This document shows positions 54,203 through 63,083 of a stretch of DNA of 64,000 bases, piece after piece. Within the stretch, counting starts at the first letter, position 1; each line of letters opens with the position of its first letter. This DNA comes from Microbacterium terrae (GTDB lineage: Bacteria > Actinomycetota > Actinomycetes > Actinomycetales > Microbacteriaceae). The translations under genes and the position numbers were made by a program. The notes under the pieces were generated by a model. The model was not told the DNA's origin and did not search any database. It saw only the letters and a list, made by a program, of their open reading frames with translations. Where the stretch lies: contig NZ_JAFDSS010000001.1 in the NCBI RefSeq assembly GCF_017831975.1, positions 682,001 to 746,000 of the forward strand, in the 5' to 3' direction.

Positions 54203-54835
54203 ATGGCAGGTCAGCGTCGTCAGACACGTTCGCGCCCGGAGACCATCGCGCGCCGCAAGGAGATCGTGAAGATCGCCGCCGAGGTGTTCGGTGCGAAGGG
54301 CTACAACGCCGGCACGCTCGGCGACATCGCCGAGCAGGCGGGCATGACCCACGCCGGCATCCTGCACCACTTCGGGTCGAAGGATCAGCTCCTGCTCGAG
54401 GTGCTGACCTATCGCGACGAGACCGACGTCGAAGACCTCGAGGAGCGGCACATCCCCGGCGGCGAGGAGCTGTTCCGCCACCTCGTGCGCACTGCGATCA
54501 AGAACGCCGAGCGCGCCGGCATCGTGCAGTCCTTCGTCGTGCTCTCGGCTGAATCGGTGACCGACGATCACCCTGCGCGCGAGTTCTTCGCCTCGCGCTA
54601 CACGACGCTGCGCGGCGAGATCGCCCACGCGTTCGCCGTCATGTGCGACGAGCGCGGCATCGATCAGCCCGCCGTCGTCGCCGATGCCGCGGCGTCGATC
54701 CTCGCCGTGATGGACGGCCTGCAGGTGCAGTGGCTGCTCGAGCGCAGCGCGGTCGACCTCGGCCGAGCGACCGAGTTCGCGATCGAGGCGATCGTCGCAT
54801 CGGTGCTCAGCCCGCAGCCGTCACCCCTCGGCTGA
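54203..54835 (+). CDS. TetR/AcrR-family regulator of the GH3/ABC operon
   Basis: A 210-residue regulator. HTH region: KGYNAGTLGDIAEQAGMTHAGILHHF (in pieces, about 33-58), a textbook TetR DNA-binding domain, then a C-terminal ligand domain. Divergent from the solute-binding gene, next to the ACTTAC/GTAAGT palindrome. The inducer would be a sugar or its product. I chose ATG 54203; the frame is open further upstream but has no ribosome site. Confidence 0.88.
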   Translation: MAGQRRQTRSRPETIARRKEIVKIAAEVFGAKGYNAGTLGDIAEQAGMTHAGILHHFGSKDQLLLEVLTYRDETDVEDLEERHIPGGEELFRHLVRTAIKNAERAGIVQSFVVLSAESVTDDHPAREFFASRYTTLRGEIAHAFAVMCDERGIDQPAVVADAAASILAVMDGLQVQWLLERSAVDLGRATEFAIEAIVASVLSPQPSPLG

Positions 54836-54855
54836 GGCGGCGCGGCGAGGGCGTA

Positions 54856-54879
54856 CGTCTCGCTGCGCTCGCTCGACGG
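54856..54879 (-). repeat. solo copy of the GAGCGAGCGCAGCGAGACG repeat
   Basis: Read on the minus strand, this is CGTCGAGCGAGCGCAGCGAGACG, differing at one base from the copies before dnaE2 at 62961-63050. It sits in the 63-base gap between the TetR gene and serC. Confidence 0.7.
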
Positions 54880-54898
54880 CCGATGGCGATGAACTCGG

Positions 54899-57038
<2,140 letters not shown>

Positions 57039-57112
57039 ACGCGTCGGGGCTGCCAGCTCAGGTGCGGGACGGACCGCGCGTGGGCACGGGCCTCGACGTC
57101 GGCGGCAGAGGA

Positions 57113-57118
57113 TAGGCT
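57113..57118 (+). promoter_or_regulatory. -10 box TAGGCT of ideR, inside a short palindrome
   Basis: TAGGCT starts a TAGG-CTTT-CCTA element (57113-57124) that may double as an autoregulatory half-site; it is not a full iron box. Confidence 0.4.
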
Positions 57119-57153
57119 TTCCTACGCCCCTTCGACAGCGAGGACACCGCGCC

Positions 57154-57855
57154 ATGACGGATCTCATCGACACCACCGAGATGTACCTGCGTACGATCCT
57201 CGAGCTCGAGGAGGAGAACATCCAGCCGCTGCGCGCGCGCATCTCGGAGCGCCTCGGGCACTCCGGCCCGACCGTGTCGCAGACGATCGGGCGCATGGAG
57301 CGCGACGGACTGGTCGTGGTGTCGGAGGACCGCACGCTCGAGCTCACCGGCTCGGGGCGGCAGAAGGCCGTCGACGTGATGCGCAAGCACCGGCTCGCCG
57401 AGCGCCTGCTGTCCGATGTGATCGGGCTGGACTGGGCCTACGTGCACGAAGAGGCCTGCCGCTGGGAGCACGTCATGAGCGAGCAGGTCGAGCGCCGCCT
57501 CGTCGAGCTCCTCGGGCACCCCACCGAGTCGCCGTACGGCAACCCCATCCCGGGGCTCGACCAGCTGGGCGACATCCCCGCGAACGGCTTCGATCAGGGC
57601 GTGGTCGGCCTCGTCCGCCGCCTCAACGACATCGGCGGACCGATCACCGGCACCGTGCGACGGCTCGCCGAGCCTGCGCAGGTCGACCCCGAGCTGCTGC
57701 AGCAGCTCAAGGGCGCCGGAGTCGTCCCCGGTGCTGCCGGCGACTTCCGCTTCAGCGAGGGGTACGTGCTCGTGCAGATGGACGGCAATGACGAGGCACT
57801 CGAGCTGCCGATCGAGGTCGCCGCACACGTCTTCCTGGTCGCCGACGCCGACTGA
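57154..57855 (+). CDS. ideR: IdeR/DtxR-family metal-dependent repressor
   Basis: A 233-residue three-domain regulator. An N-terminal winged helix (RISERLGHSGPTVSQTIGRM), a dimerisation and metal domain (HRLAERLLSDVIGLD, and HEEACRWEHVMS with the Cys, Glu and His ligands) and a C-terminal SH3-like domain. Fe(II)-loaded IdeR represses iron uptake genes. ATG 57154 with AGGA upstream. Confidence 0.92.
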   Translation: MTDLIDTTEMYLRTILELEEENIQPLRARISERLGHSGPTVSQTIGRMERDGLVVVSEDRTLELTGSGRQKAVDVMRKHRLAERLLSDVIGLDWAYVHEEACRWEHVMSEQVERRLVELLGHPTESPYGNPIPGLDQLGDIPANGFDQGVVGLVRRLNDIGGPITGTVRRLAEPAQVDPELLQQLKGAGVVPGAAGDFRFSEGYVLVQMDGNDEALELPIEVAAHVFLVADAD

Positions 57856-57904
57856 CGGTTCGCGGGCGGTGTGAACCGTTTCAGGATTCTGCCAGGCGCG
57901 GAGC

Positions 57905-57933
57905 GTGACTTATTCGTTACCTTCGGGTAGCCT
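57905..57933 (+). promoter_or_regulatory. promoter of the M23 peptidase transcript
   Basis: GTGACT (57905-57910), a 17-bp spacer and TAGCCT (57928-57933). Overlapping it is a direct repeat GTGAC-TTATTC-GTTAC (57905-57920) that resembles half-sites of the cell-wall regulator MtrA. Upstream TGTGA-N6-TCAGG (57870-57885) is a partial CRP/GlxR-like site. Confidence 0.5.
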
Positions 57934-57939
57934 CGAGAA

Positions 57940-58084
57940 GTCCACCAGGCGAGAAGCCCGCCGACAGGACCCCGCACGGATTGCCTCGCCGGCTCGTCGT
58001 CCGTATGGGTATAGCCCGCACGAAGTGCCCCGACACGCAGTGCTGACGAGCCAGCGCCCCGGCGCAGAGGCGCCGGAGGACGAT
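57940..58084 (+). promoter_or_regulatory. structured 5' leader (about 145 nt) of the M23 gene
   Basis: Between the promoter and the TTG start lie GGCTCGTC (57991-57998) and its exact complement GACGAGCC (58045-58052), enclosing a GCAC-GAA-GTGC hairpin (58018-58028). A last stem, CCGGCGC-AGAG-GCGCCGG (58059-58076), overlaps the first bases of the ribosome site GGAGG (58075-58079). This suggests control of translation by RNA folding. I see no match by eye to a known riboswitch. Confidence 0.5.
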
Positions 58085-58981
58085 TTGGCTGAAGAGATAG
58101 ATCCGCCCGCGAGCGACCCGACCGACGCGACGGCGATGACCCGTCGTGTGCGTGATCGGAAGACCGCATCGCGCCGCGCGACCCCGGCCCGTGCTGCGAC
58201 GACCTCGCAGACCCGTCCCACCGCTGTTCCTCCCGTGCGTGGCATCGCCCGCGTGAAGAAGCCGCTGCGCAACATCGTCGTCCTCAGCATGGTCGGCGGA
58301 CTCATCGCCCCCGTCGCGCTCTCGGCGTTCGCCACCGGCGGCGCCCCCACCGCTGAAGCCGTGACCCTGCAGCAGATGGCGGCAGGCGACGCGCAGACTC
58401 TCGTGGTCGCCTCCGACGCCACCGCCAGCACCCTCGAGCGCGAGAGCTACGCGGCCACCACCTCGGAAGAGATCGAGAAGAAGAAGGCAGCCGAAGCGGC
58501 AGCCCAGCGGGCGAAGGAGCTGCAGGCGAGCCTCGCCGCGGTCGCAAAGTCCGCTCCGGTCAACATCGCGCTCACCTCGGCGGGAAGCGGCGAGGTCCGC
58601 TGGCCCCTCCTCAGCTTCACCAAGGGCCGCGGCCTCTGGGACTCGGGCTACCACCAGGGCGTCGACCTGCTCGCCGCCGGCGGCACCCCCATCTACGCCG
58701 CAGCAGCGGGCGTCGTGCGCGTCTCGCAGGAGAGCTTCGGCGGGTACGGCGTCGCCGTCACGATCGACCACGTCATCGGCGGCCAGCGCGTGTCGACGCT
58801 CTACGGCCACATGACCTACGGCAGCCGTCAGGTCGCCTCGGGCCAGACGGTCGAGGCGGGCCAGCTCATCGGCCTCGTCGGCAGCACCGGCTCCTCGACG
58901 GCCAACCACCTCCACTTCGAGGTGCACATCAACGGGTCGGTCGTCGACCCGTGGGCGTGGCTGCAGGCCAACGCCGGCTGA
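58085..58981 (+). CDS. M23 family (LytM) peptidoglycan endopeptidase
   Basis: A 298-residue cell-wall peptidase, counted from TTG 58085. An Arg-rich N terminus, one membrane/signal helix (IVVLSMVGGLIAPVALSAFA), a coiled coil with EEIEKKKAAEAAAQ, then the LytM domain: WDSGYHQGVDLLAAGGTPI holds the first zinc ligands and NHLHFEVH the last ones. It cleaves peptide cross-links outside the cell. TTG 58085 has GGAGG 6 nt upstream; GTG 57905 is in frame but coincides with the -35 box. Confidence 0.85.
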   Translation: MAEEIDPPASDPTDATAMTRRVRDRKTASRRATPARAATTSQTRPTAVPPVRGIARVKKPLRNIVVLSMVGGLIAPVALSAFATGGAPTAEAVTLQQMAAGDAQTLVVASDATASTLERESYAATTSEEIEKKKAAEAAAQRAKELQASLAAVAKSAPVNIALTSAGSGEVRWPLLSFTKGRGLWDSGYHQGVDLLAAGGTPIYAAAAGVVRVSQESFGGYGVAVTIDHVIGGQRVSTLYGHMTYGSRQVASGQTVEAGQLIGLVGSTGSSTANHLHFEVHINGSVVDPWAWLQANAG

Positions 58982-59144
58982 TCCCCCTTCTTCGTCGGGC
59001 TCGGGCTCGGCTGCGACCGCGGTCGTGGCTGCGCAACCGTGCATCCGTTCGTCGACACGCCACCTGTGGTTCAGTCCGCGACGGCCCGGGCGCACATCTG
59101 CGTGCGTTACCCTGAACCCGACGCTGAGAGAAGCGGAGGAGCCG

Positions 59145-59255
59145 ATGGGCAGCACACCTCGCATCCGAACCATGGATGCGCTTGGACGCCTTGTCCTTCG
59201 GCATCGCATGACCGAGGGCCACGGATCTGCCGTGGCGCTATGGCGCTGTCTATAA
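59145..59255 (+). CDS. 36-aa ORF ending in a terminator loop (leader peptide or small protein)
   Basis: A 36-codon ORF with a strong ribosome site, GGAGGA, 4-6 nt before its ATG. The product is basic (MGSTPRIRTMDALGRLVL start) with no membrane helix. Its TAA stop is the loop of the intrinsic terminator, so ribosomes reaching the end would melt the terminator stem. That geometry fits a leader peptide. It is not enriched for one amino acid, so the classical amino-acid attenuation rule does not apply. Confidence 0.45.
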   Translation: MGSTPRIRTMDALGRLVLRHRMTEGHGSAVALWRCL

Positions 59256-59269
59256 GACAGCGCCTTTTT
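59242..59269 (+). terminator. textbook intrinsic terminator
   Basis: GGCGCTGTC-TATAA-GACAGCGCC followed by TTTTT: a 9-bp perfect stem with a five-T tail, the clearest T-tailed terminator I found in the window. Confidence 0.9.
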
Positions 59270-59344
59270 CATGCCCTCTCGCCCCTCGAAACGTCGCATG
59301 TCGATATCGCCGAGAAGCCGTCTCGGCCATTCGAGAGGATGACG

Positions 59345-59842
59345 ATGCGAACGCTGGTGCTGAACGCGGGCTACGAGCCCCTGGCCGTGGTGTCCTTCAA
59401 GCGGGCCCTCGTGCTCGTGATGAACGACAAGGCCACCGTGATCGAACACGTCGAGGCCGAACCGGTCTGGGGTGCGCGAAGAACGTACGAGCGTCCGGCG
59501 GTGATCATCCTCACCCGCTACGTGCGGGTGCCCGGAGCGCGCAGCATCCCGGTGACCCGTCGTGGTGTGCTGCGACGCGATGCATCGCGCTGCGGCTACT
59601 GCGGCAAGTCGGCGGCGACGATCGACCACGTGCTGCCGCGCTCGCGCGGGGGAGCCGACACGTGGGAGAACCTCATCGCCTGCTGCCTGCGCTGCAACAA
59701 CGTCAAGGGCGATCGCACCCCGCAGGAGATGGGGTGGGAGCTGCGCATCTCGCCGTCGGCGCCGCGAGGCGGTCAGTGGACGGTGCGCGGCGCCGAGCGT
59801 GCAGACCCGCGGTGGGAGCCGTACCTGGAGCTCGCTGCCTGA
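59345..59842 (+). CDS. HNH endonuclease
   Basis: A 165-residue protein. N-terminal TLVLNAGYEPLAVV is typical of the actinobacterial HNH family; the zinc-finger/HNH core is CGYCGK, IDHVLPRSRGG (HNH histidine) and CLRCNNVKGDRTPQE (Asn and the second CxxC). ATG 59345 follows GAGAGGA; ATG 59339 is an alternative. Natural target unknown. It lies behind the terminator described above. Confidence 0.9.
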   Translation: MRTLVLNAGYEPLAVVSFKRALVLVMNDKATVIEHVEAEPVWGARRTYERPAVIILTRYVRVPGARSIPVTRRGVLRRDASRCGYCGKSAATIDHVLPRSRGGADTWENLIACCLRCNNVKGDRTPQEMGWELRISPSAPRGGQWTVRGAERADPRWEPYLELAA

Positions 59843-59879
59843 GTCGTCGGGTCACGGCGGGCATGGTGAGATGGATGCC

Positions 59880-60440
59880 ATGACCCGTGCCCTCGTCGTG
59901 ATCGACATGCAGCGCGCCTTCGATGACCTGTCGTTCTGGGGGCAGACCACCAACCCGCAGTGCGAGGCGAACGTCGCAGCCCTCGCAGACGCCTGGGCGA
60001 GTCGGGGTGAGCCGGTGGTGGTGGTGCGGCACGACTCCGTCTCGCCCGGATCCCCGCTGGCACCGGGGTCGCCCGGCAACGAGCTGGTCGCCGTGGTCGC
60101 GGGCAGAGAGCCGGCGCTGCGGGTCGTCAAGAGCGTGAACTCGGCGTTCTACGGCGACCCGGATCTGCACGGCTGGCTGCAGGAGCAGGGCATCGGCGAG
60201 CTGGTGATCTGCGGCATCCAGACCAACATGTGCGTCGAGACGACCGCACGGATGGCGGGCAACCTCGGCTATGACGTGACCGTCGCCCTCGATGCGACCC
60301 GCACGTTCGATCTGACGACGGATGTCGCGGGCGTCGGCCCGGTCACGCGCTCGGCCGCCGAGCTGATGCTCACCACGGCGCTCGAGCTGCAGGCGGGCGG
60401 GTTCGCCCGCATCGCCACGACCGCCTCGCTCGTCGGCTGA
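59880..60440 (+). CDS. isochorismatase-like cysteine hydrolase
   Basis: A 186-residue hydrolase of the isochorismatase/nicotinamidase fold. The triad is the Asp in VVIDMQ, the Lys in RVVKSVNSAF and the Cys in TNMCVETT. GIQTNMCVETTARMAGNLGY is well conserved. The substrate is unknown. ATG 59880, or 59871 three codons earlier. Confidence 0.9.
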   Translation: MTRALVVIDMQRAFDDLSFWGQTTNPQCEANVAALADAWASRGEPVVVVRHDSVSPGSPLAPGSPGNELVAVVAGREPALRVVKSVNSAFYGDPDLHGWLQEQGIGELVICGIQTNMCVETTARMAGNLGYDVTVALDATRTFDLTTDVAGVGPVTRSAAELMLTTALELQAGGFARIATTASLVG

Positions 60441-60529
60441 CATCGCGCGGCGCGGCCCGCGCCGACGTGCCCGCGTCCCACCGCCGATGTCGGAGGTGGG
60501 AGATATCTTCGAACTCATCGAACAAGCAT

Positions 60530-60545
60530 TAGAACATCTGTTCTA
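60530..60545. promoter_or_regulatory. LexA/SOS box
   Basis: TAGAAC-ATCT-GTTCTA, six-base arms matching the actinobacterial GAAC-N4-GTTC LexA site. It overlaps the -10 of imuA'. Confidence 0.85.
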
Positions 60546-60549
60546 GAAT
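60544..60549 (+). promoter_or_regulatory. -10 box TAGAAT of imuA'
   Basis: TAGAAT ends 6 nt before ATG 60556 and shares its first two bases with the LexA box. Confidence 0.6.
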
Positions 60550-60555
60550 GTGAAG

Positions 60556-61326
60556 ATGAGGGCGACCGTGCAGCTCACTGCAACGCAGGCGTCGACCGGG
60601 GTCGATCCCGAGGTCGGCGGGGCCGATGAGGTCACCCGGCTGCGTGCGCAGATGGAGCGCATCCAGGGGCGCCGGCTGGATGCGCCGGTGATCCCGGTGC
60701 ACGCGGCCCTGGCTTCCCTGCTTCCGGGTGGAGGCCTGCGGCCGGGCGCCGCGTATTCGGTGCCGCGATCGACCTCGCTGCTGCTGGCCCTCCTCGCGCA
60801 GCCGTCGCAGTCCGGCTCGTGGTGCGGGGTGGTGGGCATGCCCCGGCTGGGCGCCGAGGCGGCGGAGCGCCTCGGGGTCGATCTCTCTCGGCTGGTCCTC
60901 ATCCCCGACCCCGGCGCGCGGTGGCTGGCGGTCACGGCCACGGTCGCCGAGGTGCTGCCCGTGGTCGCGGTGCGTCCCTCCGGGCGCACCGTCGACAGCG
61001 AGATCGCCCGGCTCGCCGCACGCCTGCGCGACCGTGGCGCGGTCCTGCTCGTGCAGGGGCGGTGGCCGCAGGTCGAGGCGACCCTCGAGATCTCGGGGTC
61101 GGCCTGGTCGGGTGTGGCGCGCGGGCACGGCTATCTCGCCGGCCGCGAGGTGTCGCTGTCGTCGTCGAGCAGGCGATGGCCGCGGGCGCGCCGCGCGCGG
61201 GTGATGCTTCCTGATGCGGTCGGCGGCGTCGCCCGTGTCGAGTCGTTCCCGGCGCTCGCTGCCGTGCCCGACGCGGGGCGCGAGCGCCCGGAGCGTGATC
61301 CGCTCGCGGTGAAGGCGGCGGTCTGA
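60556..61326 (+). CDS. imuA': ImuA' (SOS mutagenesis accessory protein)
   Basis: A 256-residue RecA/SulA-like protein of the actinobacterial ImuA' type, recognised mainly by its position before imuB and dnaE2 and by features such as LRPGAAYSVPRSTSLLLALL and WCGVVGMPRLGAEAAERLGVDLSRLVLI. ImuA', ImuB and DnaE2 form the mutasome for error-prone lesion bypass. The ATG is chosen from the promoter spacing; GTG 60550 is also in frame. Its TGA overlaps the imuB ATG. Confidence 0.85.
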   Translation: MRATVQLTATQASTGVDPEVGGADEVTRLRAQMERIQGRRLDAPVIPVHAALASLLPGGGLRPGAAYSVPRSTSLLLALLAQPSQSGSWCGVVGMPRLGAEAAERLGVDLSRLVLIPDPGARWLAVTATVAEVLPVVAVRPSGRTVDSEIARLAARLRDRGAVLLVQGRWPQVEATLEISGSAWSGVARGHGYLAGREVSLSSSSRRWPRARRARVMLPDAVGGVARVESFPALAAVPDAGRERPERDPLAVKAAV

Positions 61327-62921
61327 TGGAGGCGGCCGCGGTGCAGCGCAGCCTGGTGCTGTGGTTTCCCGACTGGGCGATCACCGCGCTCGCATACGAG
61401 AGCGGAGCGGAGTCCGTGGTCCCGGTCGCCGTGGTCGAGAAGAATCTCGTGACGGCGTGCTCGCCCTCGGCGCGGGCTGAGGGGGTGCGGGTCGGACAGC
61501 GTCGCCGTGACGCTCAGGCGCGGTGCTCGCGGCTGCACGTCGTGCCCGCCGACATCGCCCGTGATCAGCGGGCCTTCGCCCCGGTGCTCGCCGGCATCGA
61601 GGAGCGGGCGCCGGGCGTGCAGGCGGTGCGTCCCGGCCTGTGCGCGCTGCGTGCCCGAGGCCCGGCGCGGTACTACGGCGGCGAAGAGGAGGCGGCGGCG
61701 ATGCTGCGCGGAGTGCTTCGCGAGATCGGGATCGACGATGTGCGGGTCGGCATCGCAGACGGCCCCTTCACCGCCGAGCAGGCGGCCACCGCCGCCACCA
61801 CCCGGGCGCAGCCGATCTTCACCGTTCCCCGAGGCGGTGCCGCGGGCTTCCTCGCACCGCTGTCGGTCGCAGTGCTCGACGCTGCTGCGCTCGGAGCCCC
61901 GCCGGCAGGCTCCGCCGCCGCAGACCTCGTCGGACTGCTCGCGCGGCTCGGGGTGCAGACGCTCGGCCAGTTCGCGGCGATGGACGCCGACCGGGTGCGG
62001 GAGCGCTTCGGCGATCGCGGCATCCGGCTGCACGACCTCGCCGGGGGGCGCGACTCGCGACCCATCCGGCCGCGCACCCCTCCGCCCGACCTCGACCGCG
62101 AGATCGCGTTCGAGCCGCCCCTCGAGATCGCCGACCAGGTGGCCTTCGGCGCACGTCGCACCGCCGACGACTTCATCGCCGGCCTCGGCGCGCTCGACCT
62201 GGTGTGCACCGAGCTGCGCGTCGAACTGGTGGGAGACCGGGGCGAGCGCAGCGAGCGGGTGTGGCTGCATCCGGGGTCGTTCGATGCCGCGGCGGTGATC
62301 GACCGCGTGCGCTGGCAGCTCGCAGAGCAGCAGGAGGGGCTGCGCAGCGGGGTGGCACGGGTGAGGCTGTCACCCGAGGCGGTCGATGCGGCATCGCACC
62401 ATGCCCCGGCCATCTTCGGGTCGGGTCCCGAAGAGCGGGTGCACCACGCACTGTCGAGGGTGCAGGCGATGCTCGGGCACCGAGCGGTCGTCACTCCGGC
62501 GATCGGAGGTGGGCGGTGGCTCGCCGAACGGCAGGTGCTCGTGCCCTGGGGCGATCGTCATGCGGCGGGGCCGGGCGGGCTCGCCGCCCAGCGCGGGCGC
62601 CCCTGGCCGGGGAGTCTTCCCGACCCGCTCCCGACGACGGTCTTCGCCGAGCCGATCCCCGTCGACGTGCGGGCGCTCGGCGGCGAGCTGGTCGACATCG
62701 ACGGCCGTGGCAACGTCACTGCCGTGCCGGCGACCCTCGTCGAGGGCGGGCGGGAGCGGGCGATCGAGACGTGGGCGGGTCCCTGGCCGGTCGTGGAGCG
62801 GGGGTGGGATGCCGCACGCGCTCGCCGCGCGTACCGGTTCCAGGTCGTCGATGCCGACGGCGCAGCCTGGCTGCTGGTGTGCGAGGGTGACGCGTGGAGC
62901 GCGGAGGCGCAGTATGACTGA
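61326..62921 (+). CDS. imuB: ImuB, Y-family polymerase-like mutasome subunit
   Basis: A 531-residue Y-family protein. SLVLWFPDWAITAL stands where active Y-polymerases have DxDAFFA, so the catalytic metal residues are missing, as in ImuB. LGRLGVQTLGQFAAM-like helix-hairpin-helix and a C-terminal part follow. ImuB is a platform that ties DnaE2 to the sliding clamp rather than a polymerase. ATG overlaps the imuA' stop. Confidence 0.93.
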   Translation: MEAAAVQRSLVLWFPDWAITALAYESGAESVVPVAVVEKNLVTACSPSARAEGVRVGQRRRDAQARCSRLHVVPADIARDQRAFAPVLAGIEERAPGVQAVRPGLCALRARGPARYYGGEEEAAAMLRGVLREIGIDDVRVGIADGPFTAEQAATAATTRAQPIFTVPRGGAAGFLAPLSVAVLDAAALGAPPAGSAAADLVGLLARLGVQTLGQFAAMDADRVRERFGDRGIRLHDLAGGRDSRPIRPRTPPPDLDREIAFEPPLEIADQVAFGARRTADDFIAGLGALDLVCTELRVELVGDRGERSERVWLHPGSFDAAAVIDRVRWQLAEQQEGLRSGVARVRLSPEAVDAASHHAPAIFGSGPEERVHHALSRVQAMLGHRAVVTPAIGGGRWLAERQVLVPWGDRHAAGPGGLAAQRGRPWPGSLPDPLPTTVFAEPIPVDVRALGGELVDIDGRGNVTAVPATLVEGGRERAIETWAGPWPVVERGWDAARARRAYRFQVVDADGAAWLLVCEGDAWSAEAQYD

Positions 62922-62960
62922 GCCCCGCCGGTCTCCCCGGCCCCCGAGCCCACCCAACCC

Positions 62961-63050
62961 GTCTCGCCGGTCGTTGAGCGAGCGCCGCCTGTCTCCCCGG
63001 TCGTTGAGCGAGCGCCGCCTGTCTCCCCGGTCGTTGAGCGAGCGCAGCGA
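62961..63050 (+). repeat. three tandem 30-bp repeat units before dnaE2
   Basis: Units at 62961-62990, 62991-63020 and 63021-63050 share GTCTCCCCGGTCGTTGAGCG plus AGCGC, with one or two changes each. The last runs on into GCAGCGAGACGAAACGC. The 24-base core recurs at 54856-54879. The repeat fills most of the gap between imuB and dnaE2. Confidence 0.9.
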
Positions 63051-63083
63051 GACGAAACGCCCCGAGCCCGCCGGAGATGCGTG

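Larger units (their letters stand above)
59120..59270 (+). ncRNA. candidate small RNA or attenuator leader upstream of the HNH gene
   Basis: A TACCCT -10 box (59108-59113) is followed by about 150 nt ending in two adjacent hairpins, GCCACGG-ATCTG-CCGTGGC (59218-59236) and the T-tailed terminator at 59242-59269. No gene boundary explains this terminator other than the transcript itself. It carries the 36-codon ORF. The 363-base gap between the M23 and HNH genes holds nothing else I can name. Confidence 0.5.

Noticed and set aside
57905..58084. GTG 57905 as start of the M23 protein
   Set aside because: It coincides with a -35 hexamer, has no ribosome site, and the added 60 residues are Arg/Pro-rich with no conservation logic. 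TTG 58085 has GGAGG at ideal distance.
57940..58084. Calling the M23 leader a ydaO c-di-AMP riboswitch
   Set aside because: I could not align the conserved G-rich and purine loop segments of that class to it; only a covariance-model search could decide.
62961..63050. Possible CRISPR array
   Set aside because: The 30-bp units are directly abutting with no unique spacers, and there are no cas genes.
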